DNA of 64,000 nucleotides from the NCBI RefSeq assembly GCF_014652835.1, contig NZ_BMZO01000007.1, positions 124,001 through 188,000 on the forward strand, in the 5' to 3' direction. Of this stretch, positions 30,042 to 40,783 are shown one piece after another. The notes beneath the pieces were generated by a model. The model was not told where the DNA came from. It did no database searches and saw nothing but the letters and a program-made list of their open reading frames with translations. Numbering within the stretch: the stretch's first letter is position 1; every line of letters begins with the position of its first letter. The DNA comes from Limoniibacter endophyticus (GTDB lineage: Bacteria; Pseudomonadota; Alphaproteobacteria; Rhizobiales; Rhizobiaceae). The position numbers were made by a program, and so were the translations under genes.

Positions 30042-33029
30042 TTATTGACCAAGGGCATCTTCGAGGAAAGCCTCGAGCTGCGCCAGATGTTTCGACATAA
30101 GACCCGTCGCTGGCGATGCCGCAGCCGGGCGACCCGCATAGCGAGCACGCTTGTGCTTGGCATCGATGTGTTGCAGCACCCATTCGAGATAAGGCTCGAT
30201 AAAGGCCCAGGATCCCATGTTCTTCGGCTCTTCCTGACACCAAACGATCTCGGCGTTCTTGAAACGGCTGAGTTCGTTGATAAGCGCCTTGGCCGGGAAC
30301 GGGTAGAGCTGTTCGACGCGCAGCAGGTAGACATCGTCGATGCCACGCTTCTCGCGCTCTTCGAACAGATCGTAATAGACCTTGCCCGAAGACAAAACGA
30401 CACGACGGATCTTCGAATCCTTCTGCAGCTTGATCGGGCCATCCTTCACGCCTTGCGCATCGTCCCAAAGCAGACGGTGGAAGGAGCTGTCGCCAGCCAG
30501 ATCGCTGAGTGGCGAGACGGCGCGCTTGTGGCGCAGCAGGGACTTCGGCGTCATCAGGATCAGCGGCTTGCGGAAGTCCCGTTTCAGCTGACGACGCAGA
30601 ATATGGAAGTAATTCGCCGGCGTTGTAACATTGGCCACCTGCATATTGTCTTCGGCGCAAAGCTGGAGGAACCGCTCAAGTCGGGCTGAGGAATGTTCCG
30701 GCCCCTGACCTTCGTAGCCATGCGGCAGAAGACAGACCAGGCCAGACATGCGCAGCCACTTGCGTTCACCCGATGAGATGAACTGGTCGAATACTACCTG
30801 CGCGCCGTTGGCAAAGTCACCGAACTGGGCTTCCCACATGACGAGCGCATTCGGCTCGGCAAGCGTATAGCCGTATTCGAAGCCAAGCACGGCCTCTTCC
30901 GAAAGCATCGAGTTGATGACTTCGTAATTTGCCTGCTGCGTTCCAAGATTGTTTAGCGGAATGTAACGGCTTTCGTCGCGCTGGTCATAAAGCACGGAGT
31001 GACGCTGCGAGAACGTGCCGCGTTCACAATCCTGGCCCGACAGGCGAATCGGGCTGCCCTCCAGGAGGATCGAGCCGAAAGCGAGCGCTTCTGCCGTCGA
31101 CCAATCAACGCCTTCGCTGGTTTCGATGATCTTACGGCGATTGTCCATAAAGCGCTGGACCGTACGATGCGCTTCGAAACCGTCTGGAAGGTCGGTAAGC
31201 TTCTTGCCGATTTCCTTGAGCGTCTTGAGCGGAACCCCGGTCTTGCCACGACGCTGTTCGTCATGCTGGTCGGCAACGCGCAGACCAGCCCATGCACCGT
31301 CGAGCCAATCGGCCTTGTTGGGCTTGTAGGACTGCCCGGCATCGAACTCATTCTCAAGATTGGAACGCCATTCCGCACGCCACGCGTCGATTTCCTCTTT
31401 GGTGACGATTTTTTCAGCTATCAGCTTGTCAGCATAGATCTGAACCGTCGTGGGATGCGACTTGATCTTGCGATACATGATCGGCTGCGTGAAAGCAGGC
31501 TCATCGCCTTCATTGTGGCCGAAGCGGCGATAGCAAAACATATCCACGACAGCCGGCTTGTGGAAGGTCATTCGATATTCGATCGCGACCTTCGCTGCAT
31601 AGACCACTGCTTCCGGATCGTCGCCGTTAACGTGGAAGATCGGTGCTTCGATCATCTTTGCCACATCGGACGGATAGGGCGAAGACCGGGAGAACCGGGG
31701 ATTGGTCGTGAAACCGATCTGATTATTGATGATAAAATGCAGCGTACCGGCGACACGGTGACCGCGCAGGCCGGAAAGACCTAGAATCTCGGCAACGACA
31801 CCCTGACCCGCAAACGCCGCATCGCCATGGATCAGCAGCGGCAGCACGGTGGCGCGGTCCGCCTGCGGCACGATCTCGGAGCGCTTGCGGCCGTAATACT
31901 GGTCCTGCTTGGCACGGGCTTTCCCCATGACCACCGGGTTGACAATTTCGAGATGCGAAGGATTCGCAGTCAGGGATACGTGAACCTTGTTATTATCGAA
32001 CTCGCGGTCAGACGAGGCGCCCAGATGGTACTTGACGTCACCCGAGCCTTCCACGTCGTCCGGATGATACGAACCGCCCTTGAATTCGTGGAAGATCGCA
32101 CGATGCGGTTTGCCCATGACCTGCGAAAGCACATTCAGACGGCCACGGTGGGCCATACCGAACACAATTTCCTTCAGCCCCATATGGCCGCCGCGCTTGA
32201 TGATCTGCTCGAGCGCCGGAATAAGCGATTCACCGCCATCAAGACCAAAGCGCTTCGTGCCCTTGTACTTGACGTCGATGAACTGCTCGAAACCTTCCGC
32301 CTCGATAAGCTTGCGCAGGATGGCACGCTTGCCTTCAGTCGTGAACTCGACGCCCTTGCCCGGACCTTCGATGCGTTCCTGGACCCATGCCTTCTCGGTT
32401 GGATTGGACATGTGCATGAACTCGACCCCAAGGGTCGAGCAGTAGGTCCTGGTCAGAATGTCGAGCATCTGGCGTACGCTGGCGTATTCCAGACCGAGAA
32501 CATTGTCGATGAAGATCTTGCGATCGTAGTCTTTCTCTTCGAAGCCATAGGACTTCGGCGAAAGTTCGTCATAATCCTCGACCGGAAGAGCCAGCCCGAG
32601 CGGATCGAGCTTGGCGTGCAGATGACCACGCATGCGGAAGGCGCGTATCATCATGATGGCCCGCACCGAATCGCGCGTTGCCTGCAAAACCTCGGCATCT
32701 GAGAGACCAGTGCCCTTTTCAGCGCCCTTTGCCTTGATCTTCTTTTCGAGATGCTGCTCGACCTTGCCCCAGTCGCCATCCAGAGCCGAAACGAGTTCGC
32801 CATTCTCGGCAATTGGCCAATTCTTCTTCTGCCAGGAAGCGCCCTCGGCGTTTTTCTTGATGTCTGTGGGATTGTCCTTCAGCGCACCGAAGAAGTCCTG
32901 CCACTCAGTGTCAACCGAGGAGGGATCCTTCTCATAAGCGGCATACAGCTCCTCGATATAGTCGGCATTGCCGCCATACAGAAACGAGGTGAGCGAGAAT
33001 GTGTCGTTGGCGTTGTCCTGCCGAGCCAT
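30042..33029 (-). CDS. sucA: 2-oxoglutarate dehydrogenase E1
   Basis: Protein of 995 residues. The thiamine-diphosphate enzyme decarboxylates 2-oxoglutarate and succinylates the E2 lipoyl group. The N-terminus has the E1o-specific helix (FLYGGNADYIEELYAAYEKDP) that binds the complex. Later blocks include VFGMAHRGRLNVL, LIHGDAAFAGQGVVAE, VNGDDPEAVV (ThDP/Mg binding) and RRFGHNEGDEP; the C-terminal domain has LLPHGYEGQGPEHSSAR, and EEPKNMGSW near the end. It lies 125 bases after sucD, a gap holding two hairpins. Confidence 0.98.
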   Translation of the reverse strand: MARQDNANDTFSLTSFLYGGNADYIEELYAAYEKDPSSVDTEWQDFFGALKDNPTDIKKNAEGASWQKKNWPIAENGELVSALDGDWGKVEQHLEKKIKAKGAEKGTGLSDAEVLQATRDSVRAIMMIRAFRMRGHLHAKLDPLGLALPVEDYDELSPKSYGFEEKDYDRKIFIDNVLGLEYASVRQMLDILTRTYCSTLGVEFMHMSNPTEKAWVQERIEGPGKGVEFTTEGKRAILRKLIEAEGFEQFIDVKYKGTKRFGLDGGESLIPALEQIIKRGGHMGLKEIVFGMAHRGRLNVLSQVMGKPHRAIFHEFKGGSYHPDDVEGSGDVKYHLGASSDREFDNNKVHVSLTANPSHLEIVNPVVMGKARAKQDQYYGRKRSEIVPQADRATVLPLLIHGDAAFAGQGVVAEILGLSGLRGHRVAGTLHFIINNQIGFTTNPRFSRSSPYPSDVAKMIEAPIFHVNGDDPEAVVYAAKVAIEYRMTFHKPAVVDMFCYRRFGHNEGDEPAFTQPIMYRKIKSHPTTVQIYADKLIAEKIVTKEEIDAWRAEWRSNLENEFDAGQSYKPNKADWLDGAWAGLRVADQHDEQRRGKTGVPLKTLKEIGKKLTDLPDGFEAHRTVQRFMDNRRKIIETSEGVDWSTAEALAFGSILLEGSPIRLSGQDCERGTFSQRHSVLYDQRDESRYIPLNNLGTQQANYEVINSMLSEEAVLGFEYGYTLAEPNALVMWEAQFGDFANGAQVVFDQFISSGERKWLRMSGLVCLLPHGYEGQGPEHSSARLERFLQLCAEDNMQVANVTTPANYFHILRRQLKRDFRKPLILMTPKSLLRHKRAVSPLSDLAGDSSFHRLLWDDAQGVKDGPIKLQKDSKIRRVVLSSGKVYYDLFEEREKRGIDDVYLLRVEQLYPFPAKALINELSRFKNAEIVWCQEEPKNMGSWAFIEPYLEWVLQHIDAKHKRARYAGRPAAASPATGLMSKHLAQLEAFLEDALGQ

Positions 33030-33087
33030 ATCGTTGTCAGAGCGAATGCCCTGTCTCCCAAAAGTGTCGCTGTTCCCGCGAAAAGAG

Positions 33088-33138
33088 CGCGGTCGATCCG
33101 CGTTCTTGCGAAGGAACCGGGCAAAAACATGCCCGGCT
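33088..33138 (-). repeat. tandem hairpins between sucD and sucA
   Basis: Two perfect short inverted repeats lie side by side: CGCGG/CCGCG (33088-33102, 5-base loop) and CCGGGCA/TGCCCGG (33117-33136, 6-base loop). They stand upstream of sucA inside the operon, with no T-run. They may set the relative amount of sucCD and sucAB mRNA by processing or attenuation. Confidence 0.5.
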
Positions 33139-33154
33139 CCAGATTAAAAAAGCA

Positions 33155-34057
33155 TCAGCCCTTCAAAACTTCGACAAGAGTCTTGCCGAGGCGAGCCGGA
33201 GAAGGCGAAACCTTAATGCCCGCTGCTTCCATGGCGGAAATCTTGGATTCCGCGTCGCCCTTGCCGCCCGAAACGACCGCACCGGCGTGCCCCATGGTGC
33301 GGCCCTTAGGAGCCGTACGACCGGCAATGAAACCGGCCATCGGCTTCTTGCGGCCCTTCTTTGCTTCGTCGATCAGGAACTGTGCAGCGTCCTCTTCAGC
33401 CGAGCCGCCGATTTCGCCAATCATGATAATTGACTGCGTCGCGTCATCGGCGAGGAACATTTCCAGCACATCGATGAATTCGGTGCCCTTGACCGGATCG
33501 CCGCCGATACCGACAGCGGTAGTTTGGCCGAGACCTTCATTCGATGTCTGGAAGACGGCTTCATAGGTCAGGGTGCCGGAACGTGACACGATACCGACCG
33601 AACCCTTGCGGAAGATGGAGCCCGGCATGATGCCGATCTTGCATTCTTCCGGCGTCAGGATGCCCGGGCAATTTGGGCCGAGCAGACGCGATTTCGAACG
33701 ATCAAGGCGAGCCTTGACGCGAACCATGTCGGAGACGGGAATACCTTCTGTAATACAGGTGATGAACGGAATTTCCGCGTCGATGGCTTCAATGATCGCG
33801 TCGGCGGCACCTGCCGGCGGAACGTAGATCACGGTTGCGTCGGCACCAGTCTTGTCACGGCCTTCTGCGACGCTCGAGAAGATTGGCAGGCTTTCGCCCT
33901 TGGAGCCGGACCAGGTTTCGCCGCCCTTCTTCGGGTGGATACCACCGACCATCTGCGTGCCATAATAGGCAAGCGCCTGTTCGGTGTGAAAGGTGCCGGT
34001 CTTGCCGGTGAGGCCCTGAACGAGGACCTTCGTGTCTTTATTGACGAGAATAGACAT
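33155..34057 (-). CDS. sucD: succinyl-CoA synthetase alpha subunit
   Basis: Protein of 300 residues. It binds CoA and carries the phosphohistidine of the ADP/GDP-forming ligase. The N-terminal [23 protein letters not shown]-type region is the CoA-binding Rossmann fold; the phosphorylated His is in [16 protein letters not shown], and the [12 protein letters not shown] block is conserved. It starts 18 bases after sucC. Confidence 0.98.
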   Translation of the reverse strand: MSILVNKDTKVLVQGLTGKTGTFHTEQALAYYGTQMVGGIHPKKGGETWSGSKGESLPIFSSVAEGRDKTGADATVIYVPPAGAADAIIEAIDAEIPFITCITEGIPVSDMVRVKARLDRSKSRLLGPNCPGILTPEECKIGIMPGSIFRKGSVGIVSRSGTLTYEAVFQTSNEGLGQTTAVGIGGDPVKGTEFIDVLEMFLADDATQSIIMIGEIGGSAEEDAAQFLIDEAKKGRKKPMAGFIAGRTAPKGRTMGHAGAVVSGGKGDAESKISAMEAAGIKVSPSPARLGKTLVEVLKG

Positions 34058-34075
34058 TATTTCAGGTTCCTCAAA

Positions 34076-35269
34076 TTAGCCGTTGATCGCAGCGACGATC
34101 TTCTTGGCCGCATCATCAAGGTCGTCTGCCGCCGTGATCGCAAGACCCGATTCGTTCAGAATCTTTTTGCCGAGTTCGACATTGGTGCCTTCCAGGCGAA
34201 CGACCAGCGGAACCTTCAGGCCAACTTCCTGCACAGCAGCGACAACACCTTCCGCGATGACGTCGCATTTCATGATGCCACCGAAGATGTTGACGAGAAT
34301 ACCTTCGACCTTCGGATCTGCCGTGATGATCTTGAAAGCTGCCGCGACCTTCTCCTTGCCAGCGCCACCGCCAACGTCACAGAAGTTCGCCGGTTCCTTT
34401 CCGTAGAGCTTGATGATATCCATCGTCGCCATCGCAAGACCGGCGCCGTTGACCATACAACCTATGTTGCCATCAAGGGCGACGTAGGCGAGGTCCCACT
34501 TGGATGCTTCGATTTCCTTTGCGTCTTCCTCGGTCTCATCACGTAGCTGCTTGATATCGTCGTGACGGAACAGGGCGTTTCCGTCGAAGGAAACCTTGGC
34601 ATCAAGAACGCGCAGATGGCCATTTTCCATGACGATAAGCGGATTGATCTCGAGCAGCGCCATGTCCTTTTCGTTGAAGGCTTTGTAAAGGATCGGGAAG
34701 AGAGACTTTGCATCTTCCGCAGCAATGCCTTCAAGTTCGAGTGCCTTGGAAATCCTGGCCACGTCATCAGCCGTTACACCGGCTTCCGGGTCGATGGCGA
34801 TCGTGTGGATCTTTTCAGGCGTATCATGTGCAACGGCTTCGATATCCATGCCGCCTTCGGTCGAAATCACGAAGGCAACGCGGCCGACGGAGCGGTCCAC
34901 CAGCAGTGAGCAGTAAAGTTCGCGCGCAATATCCGCACCGTCTTCGATGTAGAGACGATTGACCTGCTTACCAGCTTCGCCGGTCTGCGCGGTTACAAGC
35001 GTATTGCCCAGCATTTCCTTTGCATTGGCAACAACGTCCTCAACGGAACGAGCGAGACGGACGCCGCCTTTGGAATCGGGGCCAAGTTCCTTGAACTTGC
35101 CCTTGCCGCGACCGCCAGCATGGATCTGGCTCTTGACGACATAAAGTGGACCGGGAAGCTGCTTGGCAGCAGCTTCAGCTTCTTCAGCTTTCAGAATGGC
35201 CACGCCTTCGGCAACCGGTGCGCCATAGCCCTTCAAAAGAGCCTTGGCCTGATACTCGTGAATATTCAT
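34076..35269 (-). CDS. sucC: succinyl-CoA synthetase beta subunit
   Basis: Protein of 397 residues. The first 240 residues form an ATP-grasp domain ([19 protein letters not shown] start; [13 protein letters not shown] nucleotide loop; LLEINPLIV metal ligands); the C-terminal part is a CoA-ligase flavodoxin fold with [17 protein letters not shown] and [17 protein letters not shown]. It follows mdh by 23 bases. Confidence 0.98.
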   Translation of the reverse strand: MNIHEYQAKALLKGYGAPVAEGVAILKAEEAEAAAKQLPGPLYVVKSQIHAGGRGKGKFKELGPDSKGGVRLARSVEDVVANAKEMLGNTLVTAQTGEAGKQVNRLYIEDGADIARELYCSLLVDRSVGRVAFVISTEGGMDIEAVAHDTPEKIHTIAIDPEAGVTADDVARISKALELEGIAAEDAKSLFPILYKAFNEKDMALLEINPLIVMENGHLRVLDAKVSFDGNALFRHDDIKQLRDETEEDAKEIEASKWDLAYVALDGNIGCMVNGAGLAMATMDIIKLYGKEPANFCDVGGGAGKEKVAAAFKIITADPKVEGILVNIFGGIMKCDVIAEGVVAAVQEVGLKVPLVVRLEGTNVELGKKILNESGLAITAADDLDDAAKKIVAAING

Positions 35270-35292
35270 AGAGATCTCTACCTTCTCTCAGT

Positions 35293-36303
<1,011 letters not shown>

Positions 36304-36452
36304 CTACCCACTGCTGGCGCGGCATTCGCGCGCAGTTCGCCAACATTTTCCGCTCCTGCCAATAGACCGAGCGGTATAAAATAGCAAACGATTCATCGAC
36401 CTCGTTTTTTTTCAATCGTTTAGCAAGAAAATTTCTTACGTAAACGTCAAAA

Positions 36453-37625
36453 TCAGTCTACTCCCTCAGCCATCCCATGTACAATCTGCCATTGTTTTAA
36501 CCAGTCCTCACCTTGCATTTCAATCAGGCGGGAGACGGTACGGTGGAATTCGAAAGCTTCCACACCCGTTCGCCCCGAGTAAAGACTGGTAACTGGCGCG
36601 GCTGCGCTTACGAACACGCGGGCATGATGATCATATAATGTGTCAATCAGAAGAATGAAGCGTTTCGATTCATTGCGCGCTGCATCGTCAAGGACCGGAA
36701 TATTCTCAATCATCACAGTGTCAAACCGCGCAGCAATGGCAAGATAGTCTCGCGCGCCCAGCGCCTTCAAACAAACGTCTACGAAGTCGAATCGTGCGGA
36801 GCGGCCGCAGGCACAGGGTACATGAACCTTTCGGCCTTTGACGATAATATCTTCCGGCTGAGACGCCCCCTCGCAGAGCGCTTCCCACGCTTGCCGCATG
36901 CGCGACCGCGTTTCCTCTCCAAGCGGGTAAGTGTAAACGGGCAGCTGTCCGACCTTCTCCAGCCGGTAATCGGTTTGCGAGTCCAGATTGAGTATCTCAG
37001 CATGCGCCTTCAAAACAGCTATAAAGGGTACGAATAGCTGTCGGTTAAGGCCATTGGTATAAAGATTATCCGGCGCGACATTCGACGTAGCAACCAGAAC
37101 AACGCCATTTTCGAATAATGCAGAGAACAAGCGCGAAAGCACCATCGCATCGGCAATATCGGTAACAGTGAATTCGTCGAAGCATAAAAGCTGCGCCTCT
37201 TGCGCCAATACTCGTGCTACCGGTGGGATAGGGTCGTCTTCACGAGTGCGTCCCTCTTTGCGATCTAACCGATGAGCGGCAATCCGGTCATGCACCATCA
37301 TCATGAAATCATTGAAATGGAACCGCTTCTTCTTTTTTCCTGGCGCAAGCGAGAAGAAAAGATCCATCAACATGGTTTTACCGCGACCGACACCGCCGTA
37401 AACATAAAGCCCTTTTACCAGATCGGGCGAGGATCGGCGCCTCAGTATCCGGCCGAACAATCCGCCGTCCTTCGAAATTCGTCGGCCGCGTAGACGCGTC
37501 AGAAGATCATCAAGTGCCTCGACCACAGGTATTTGCGCTGGATCCGTGCGAATTTCACGACGATGCGCGAGATCGTCATACACCTGTCGAAGCGTTTCTT
37601 CCGCCGAACTGCTCTGCAAACTCAT
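36453..37625 (-). CDS. zapE: cell division protein ZapE (AFG1-like ATPase)
   Basis: Protein of 390 residues. The AFG1/ZapE P-loop is GVGRGKTMLMDLFF; Walker B is LLCFDEFTVTDIADAMVLSRLF, followed by VVLVATSNVAPDNLY and a C-terminal FILLIDTLYDHHARVFVSA. In E. coli ZapE acts on FtsZ rings; the mitochondrial relative is a quality-control ATPase. ATG 37625 gives the MSLQSSS start; longer frames overlap the omp19 terminator. It is co-directional with, and upstream of, mdh. Confidence 0.92.
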   Translation of the reverse strand: MSLQSSSAEETLRQVYDDLAHRREIRTDPAQIPVVEALDDLLTRLRGRRISKDGGLFGRILRRRSSPDLVKGLYVYGGVGRGKTMLMDLFFSLAPGKKKKRFHFNDFMMMVHDRIAAHRLDRKEGRTREDDPIPPVARVLAQEAQLLCFDEFTVTDIADAMVLSRLFSALFENGVVLVATSNVAPDNLYTNGLNRQLFVPFIAVLKAHAEILNLDSQTDYRLEKVGQLPVYTYPLGEETRSRMRQAWEALCEGASQPEDIIVKGRKVHVPCACGRSARFDFVDVCLKALGARDYLAIAARFDTVMIENIPVLDDAARNESKRFILLIDTLYDHHARVFVSAAAPVTSLYSGRTGVEAFEFHRTVSRLIEMQGEDWLKQWQIVHGMAEGVD

Positions 37626-37700
37626 CGTCCAACCATTACATCGCCTGATCTGCCGCCCAGATGCGCCCTGCAAATCAGGCAGTCAAGGTCAGGCCGAGTA

Positions 37701-37736
37701 AAAAGAAACGGGCACCGCAGTGAGAGCGATGCCCGT
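37701..37736 (-). terminator. omp19 terminator
   Basis: Read on the minus strand, ACGGGCA (37736-37730) pairs with TGCCCGT (37714-37708), followed by TTCTTTTT. It lies about 17 bases past the omp19 stop. Confidence 0.8.
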
Positions 37737-37752
37737 TGAAATCGCGTCAATC

Positions 37753-38301
37753 TTAGCGGCTCAGCGAAATCGGAACACCGGTCTGCGTCTGACCGTCAAA
37801 GCGACCGTTACCGGTTGCTGAGAGATTGGCAAGGGTCCCGCCATTCGCATCATGCAGCGTAAGCTGCTTGCCCGATACCGACCATGATTTGACACCGTCA
37901 ACCGGAGCCGGGCAACGCAGTGGCCCGGCTCGATAGCCGGAGCCGAAGCGAGTCTGCGGCGTTGCGATACGGCAACTCTGTCCGGCCAAGTTTGCACTCC
38001 AGACGCCTGCCACACTGGCTGGCGTCAGATCAGGCGCGTTAGGGTCTGCCATCGGCGTTTGATCTGGTGTCCCAAGGCTTGCCTGCTGCTGGCCCGGAGC
38101 CTGCGGAAATTGCTGAGGATTGGTTGGGGCTGGCATGGACGGCGGAGGAAGGGCATTTCCCTGAACCGAACCTGCTGGAGCCGCAGGAAGCGGCTGCGGA
38201 CGCGCCGCCGGCTCATTGCTGAACCTATCGCTCTGGCATCCGGCAATTGCCATGGACGAGGCCACTGCCAAAAGTGCCAATATCTTGTGCGGCGTCTTCA
38301 T
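37753..38301 (-). CDS. omp19: Omp19-type lipoprotein with AprI/Inh protease-inhibitor domain
   Basis: Protein of 182 residues. A lipoprotein signal ends in AIAGC (lipidated Cys about residue 21). A Pro/Gln/Ala-rich linker (about 25-90) leads to a C-terminal domain, VAGVWSANLAGQSCRIATPQ...GYRAGPLRCP...FDGQTQTG, which closely follows Brucella Omp19. The two Cys of this domain form the disulfide of the Inh fold. Brucella Omp19 is a surface lipoprotein and broad protease inhibitor. The linker differs from the Brucella one as I remember it. A better-supported start is ATG 38301 than 38337. Confidence 0.9.
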   Translation of the reverse strand: MKTPHKILALLAVASSMAIAGCQSDRFSNEPAARPQPLPAAPAGSVQGNALPPPSMPAPTNPQQFPQAPGQQQASLGTPDQTPMADPNAPDLTPASVAGVWSANLAGQSCRIATPQTRFGSGYRAGPLRCPAPVDGVKSWSVSGKQLTLHDANGGTLANLSATGNGRFDGQTQTGVPISLSR

Positions 38302-38571
38302 AAGCAGACTTCCTTTCACGAGGATGCTAAAATTCAACTATCGTCATAGAAGTGACGAAATGAGGCATATTCAACAGTGTAGGGTTAATTTTGCGTTTAG
38401 TTTGACACTCTGTGACGCAAACGCAACAGCATCACGCGCTCTAAAACGAAAATTCGGGCTCTCTGAACGCATATAACGGCGTCGAACCTTTTCAACACAG
38501 GCTCTTTGAGCCATATACGACCTCTTGAGGCGCTAGCCAGACACTTGTCGTCGGAAGATTGGGCATTCATC

Positions 38572-39459
38572 ATGGCACCGCAGACAGCTTTTGCGAGAAT
38601 GAACGGGCTAGGCAACCGGATCATCGTGGCCGATATGCGCAGCGCATCCGCCCGTATGACCTCGCAAGCCGCGATAGCGCTTGCTTCGGATCCAATCACC
38701 GACTTCGATCAGATCATGGTAATCTATCCGCCACGCGCCACCGGTACCGATTACTACATAGACATCCTCAATCGCGACGGTAGCCAAGCTGGAGCTTGCG
38801 GCAACGGCACGCGATGCGTCGTACGCGCTTTGGCAGGTGAAACCGGCAAGACAAATTTTACGTTCCAGACGCCGGGTGGGATTGTGTCGGCCCGGGAACA
38901 CGTCGACGGACTCATTTCCGTCGACATGGGCAAACCAGAATTTTCCTGGGACAAGATTCCGCTAACTGAAGAGTTCGCCGATACACGGAATATTGAGCTT
39001 CAAGTCGGCCCGATCGACGCACCGCTCCTCCACACACCTGCCGCCGTTTCAATGGGTAATCCACATATTGTTTTCTGGGTCGAGCAGGATGTACGGAGCT
39101 ACGAACTGGAGAAATTCGGGCCGCTTCTGGAAAATCATCCGCTCTTTCCGGAGCGGGTCAATGTGACCATCGCGAAGGTGGAAGATCGGCACCATCTCAT
39201 AATCCGGACCTGGGAACGCGGAGCTGGACTGACGCTTGCCTGTGGCACTGCGGCATGTGCCGCCGCTGTCAACGCGGCACGTACAGGACGAGCCGAGCGC
39301 CAGGTACGCGTGACGCTTCCGGGGGGCGATCTCCACATTGATTGGCGCGCCGACGATCATGTCATGATGACAGGCCCTGCCGAGTGGGAATTTTCCGGTA
39401 GGCTCGATCCCGAAACCGGCGCCTGGGAACGCGATACTGACGCGGAGGACGCAGCATGA
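38572..39459 (+). CDS. dapF: diaminopimelate epimerase
   Basis: Protein of 295 residues. It interconverts LL- and meso-diaminopimelate for lysine and peptidoglycan. The N-terminal [17 protein letters not shown] is typical; catalytic Cys76 is in [12 protein letters not shown] and the second in [14 protein letters not shown], the pair used as general acid and base. ATG 38572 is the standard start. Its stop overlaps the mtaB start (ATGA). Confidence 0.97.
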   Translation: MAPQTAFARMNGLGNRIIVADMRSASARMTSQAAIALASDPITDFDQIMVIYPPRATGTDYYIDILNRDGSQAGACGNGTRCVVRALAGETGKTNFTFQTPGGIVSAREHVDGLISVDMGKPEFSWDKIPLTEEFADTRNIELQVGPIDAPLLHTPAAVSMGNPHIVFWVEQDVRSYELEKFGPLLENHPLFPERVNVTIAKVEDRHHLIIRTWERGAGLTLACGTAACAAAVNAARTGRAERQVRVTLPGGDLHIDWRADDHVMMTGPAEWEFSGRLDPETGAWERDTDAEDAA

Positions 39460-40760
39460 GCGGTGTCGATGTCGTCACCTTCGGCTGTCGTCTGAACGCC
39501 TACGAGTCTGAGGTCGTTAAGCGCGAGGCGGAATCCGCAGGTCTGGGGCTGCTCGACGGCGGTGCTGTTGTGGTCAACACTTGCGCGGTTACCGCCGAGG
39601 CCGTACGGCAGGCCAAGCAGGCAATTCGCAAATTGCGCCGCGAACAACCGGGTGCGCGCATTATTGTCACCGGCTGCGCTGCGCAAACCGATCCGCAAAG
39701 CTTCGGCCTCATGGAAGAGGTGGATCTGGTCCTCGGGAACGAGGAGAAGATGCACGCCCATAATTATCGCGCTCTACCCGATTTCGGCGTCAACCATTTC
39801 GAAAAGGTTCGCGTCAACGACATTATGGAGATAACCGAAACGGCTTCGCATATGGTGGAGGCTTTCGGTGAACGGGCACGCGCCTTCGTACAGGTGCAGA
39901 ACGGCTGCGACCATCGCTGTACCTTCTGTATAATTCCCTACGGTCGCGGCAACTCGCGCTCCGTTCCGATGGGCACGGCTGTTGAGCAGATCGCCAAGCT
40001 GGTCGAAAAAGGTTTTCGCGAGATCGTGTTGACCGGCGTTGATCTGACATCCTATGGCGGCGATCTTCCGGGCAGGCCCAAACTGGGTCGGCTGGTTCAA
40101 AGCGTTCTGCGCGAACTGCCGCAGCTTGAGCGATTGCGTCTTTCTTCGATCGATTCCATCGAGGCAGACGATCTCCTGATGGACCAGATCGCTGGCGAGC
40201 AGCGTCTCATGCCGCACTTGCACCTCTCCTTGCAACATGGCGACGACATGATCCTCAAACGCATGAAGCGTCGTCACCTGCGCGAGGATGCGATCCGTTT
40301 TTGCGAGGAGGCGAAGCGCCTGCGCCCCGAGATCGTCTTCGGAGCCGATATCATCGCAGGCTTTCCGACCGAAACCGAAGCGATGTTCGAAAACGCGTTG
40401 TCAATCGTTGAGGCCTGTTCCCTCACCTATCTACATGTTTTTCCCTATTCGCCTCGCGAGGGGACGCCTGCTGCGCGCATGCCGCAACTACCTCGCACCA
40501 TCGTCAAGGACCGCGCCCGCCGGCTGCGTCGAGCGGGGGAAGCCGCACATCAGGCACATATTGAGCGGCTTGTTGGCACCCAGCAGCGCGTTTTGATAGA
40601 GCGCGATGGCATCGGACGATGCGAGAATTTCGCGTTAGCGAAAGTCGGCAATGCGAAAGCTGGCGAAATCGTCAATGTCGAGGTCAGCGGACATGAGGGG
40701 GAGATGCTGATCACCCGCTCGGTGCGTACCATTGAACCACCTCTCGCTGCAGCAGAATAA
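39456..40760 (+). CDS. mtaB: tRNA t6A37 methylthiotransferase
   Basis: Protein of 434 residues. MtaB makes ms2t6A at position 37 of ANN-decoding tRNAs. The N-terminal MTTase domain has Cys11, Cys43 and Cys74 for the auxiliary cluster; the radical-SAM cluster uses Cys151, Cys155 and Cys158 in [29 protein letters not shown] and a C-terminal TRAM-like domain follow. Length and the short IIPYGRG form favour MtaB over MiaB. It overlaps dapF and lies 23 bases before ftsY. Confidence 0.95.
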   Translation: MSGVDVVTFGCRLNAYESEVVKREAESAGLGLLDGGAVVVNTCAVTAEAVRQAKQAIRKLRREQPGARIIVTGCAAQTDPQSFGLMEEVDLVLGNEEKMHAHNYRALPDFGVNHFEKVRVNDIMEITETASHMVEAFGERARAFVQVQNGCDHRCTFCIIPYGRGNSRSVPMGTAVEQIAKLVEKGFREIVLTGVDLTSYGGDLPGRPKLGRLVQSVLRELPQLERLRLSSIDSIEADDLLMDQIAGEQRLMPHLHLSLQHGDDMILKRMKRRHLREDAIRFCEEAKRLRPEIVFGADIIAGFPTETEAMFENALSIVEACSLTYLHVFPYSPREGTPAARMPQLPRTIVKDRARRLRRAGEAAHQAHIERLVGTQQRVLIERDGIGRCENFALAKVGNAKAGEIVNVEVSGHEGEMLITRSVRTIEPPLAAAE

Positions 40761-40783
40761 TAAAATATCGGAGCGAGAGCGGC

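Noticed and set aside
29171-30100. A 309-codon open frame on the plus strand
   Set aside because: It is the reverse complement of sucB, where codon bias opens the opposite frame. No start site or family features.
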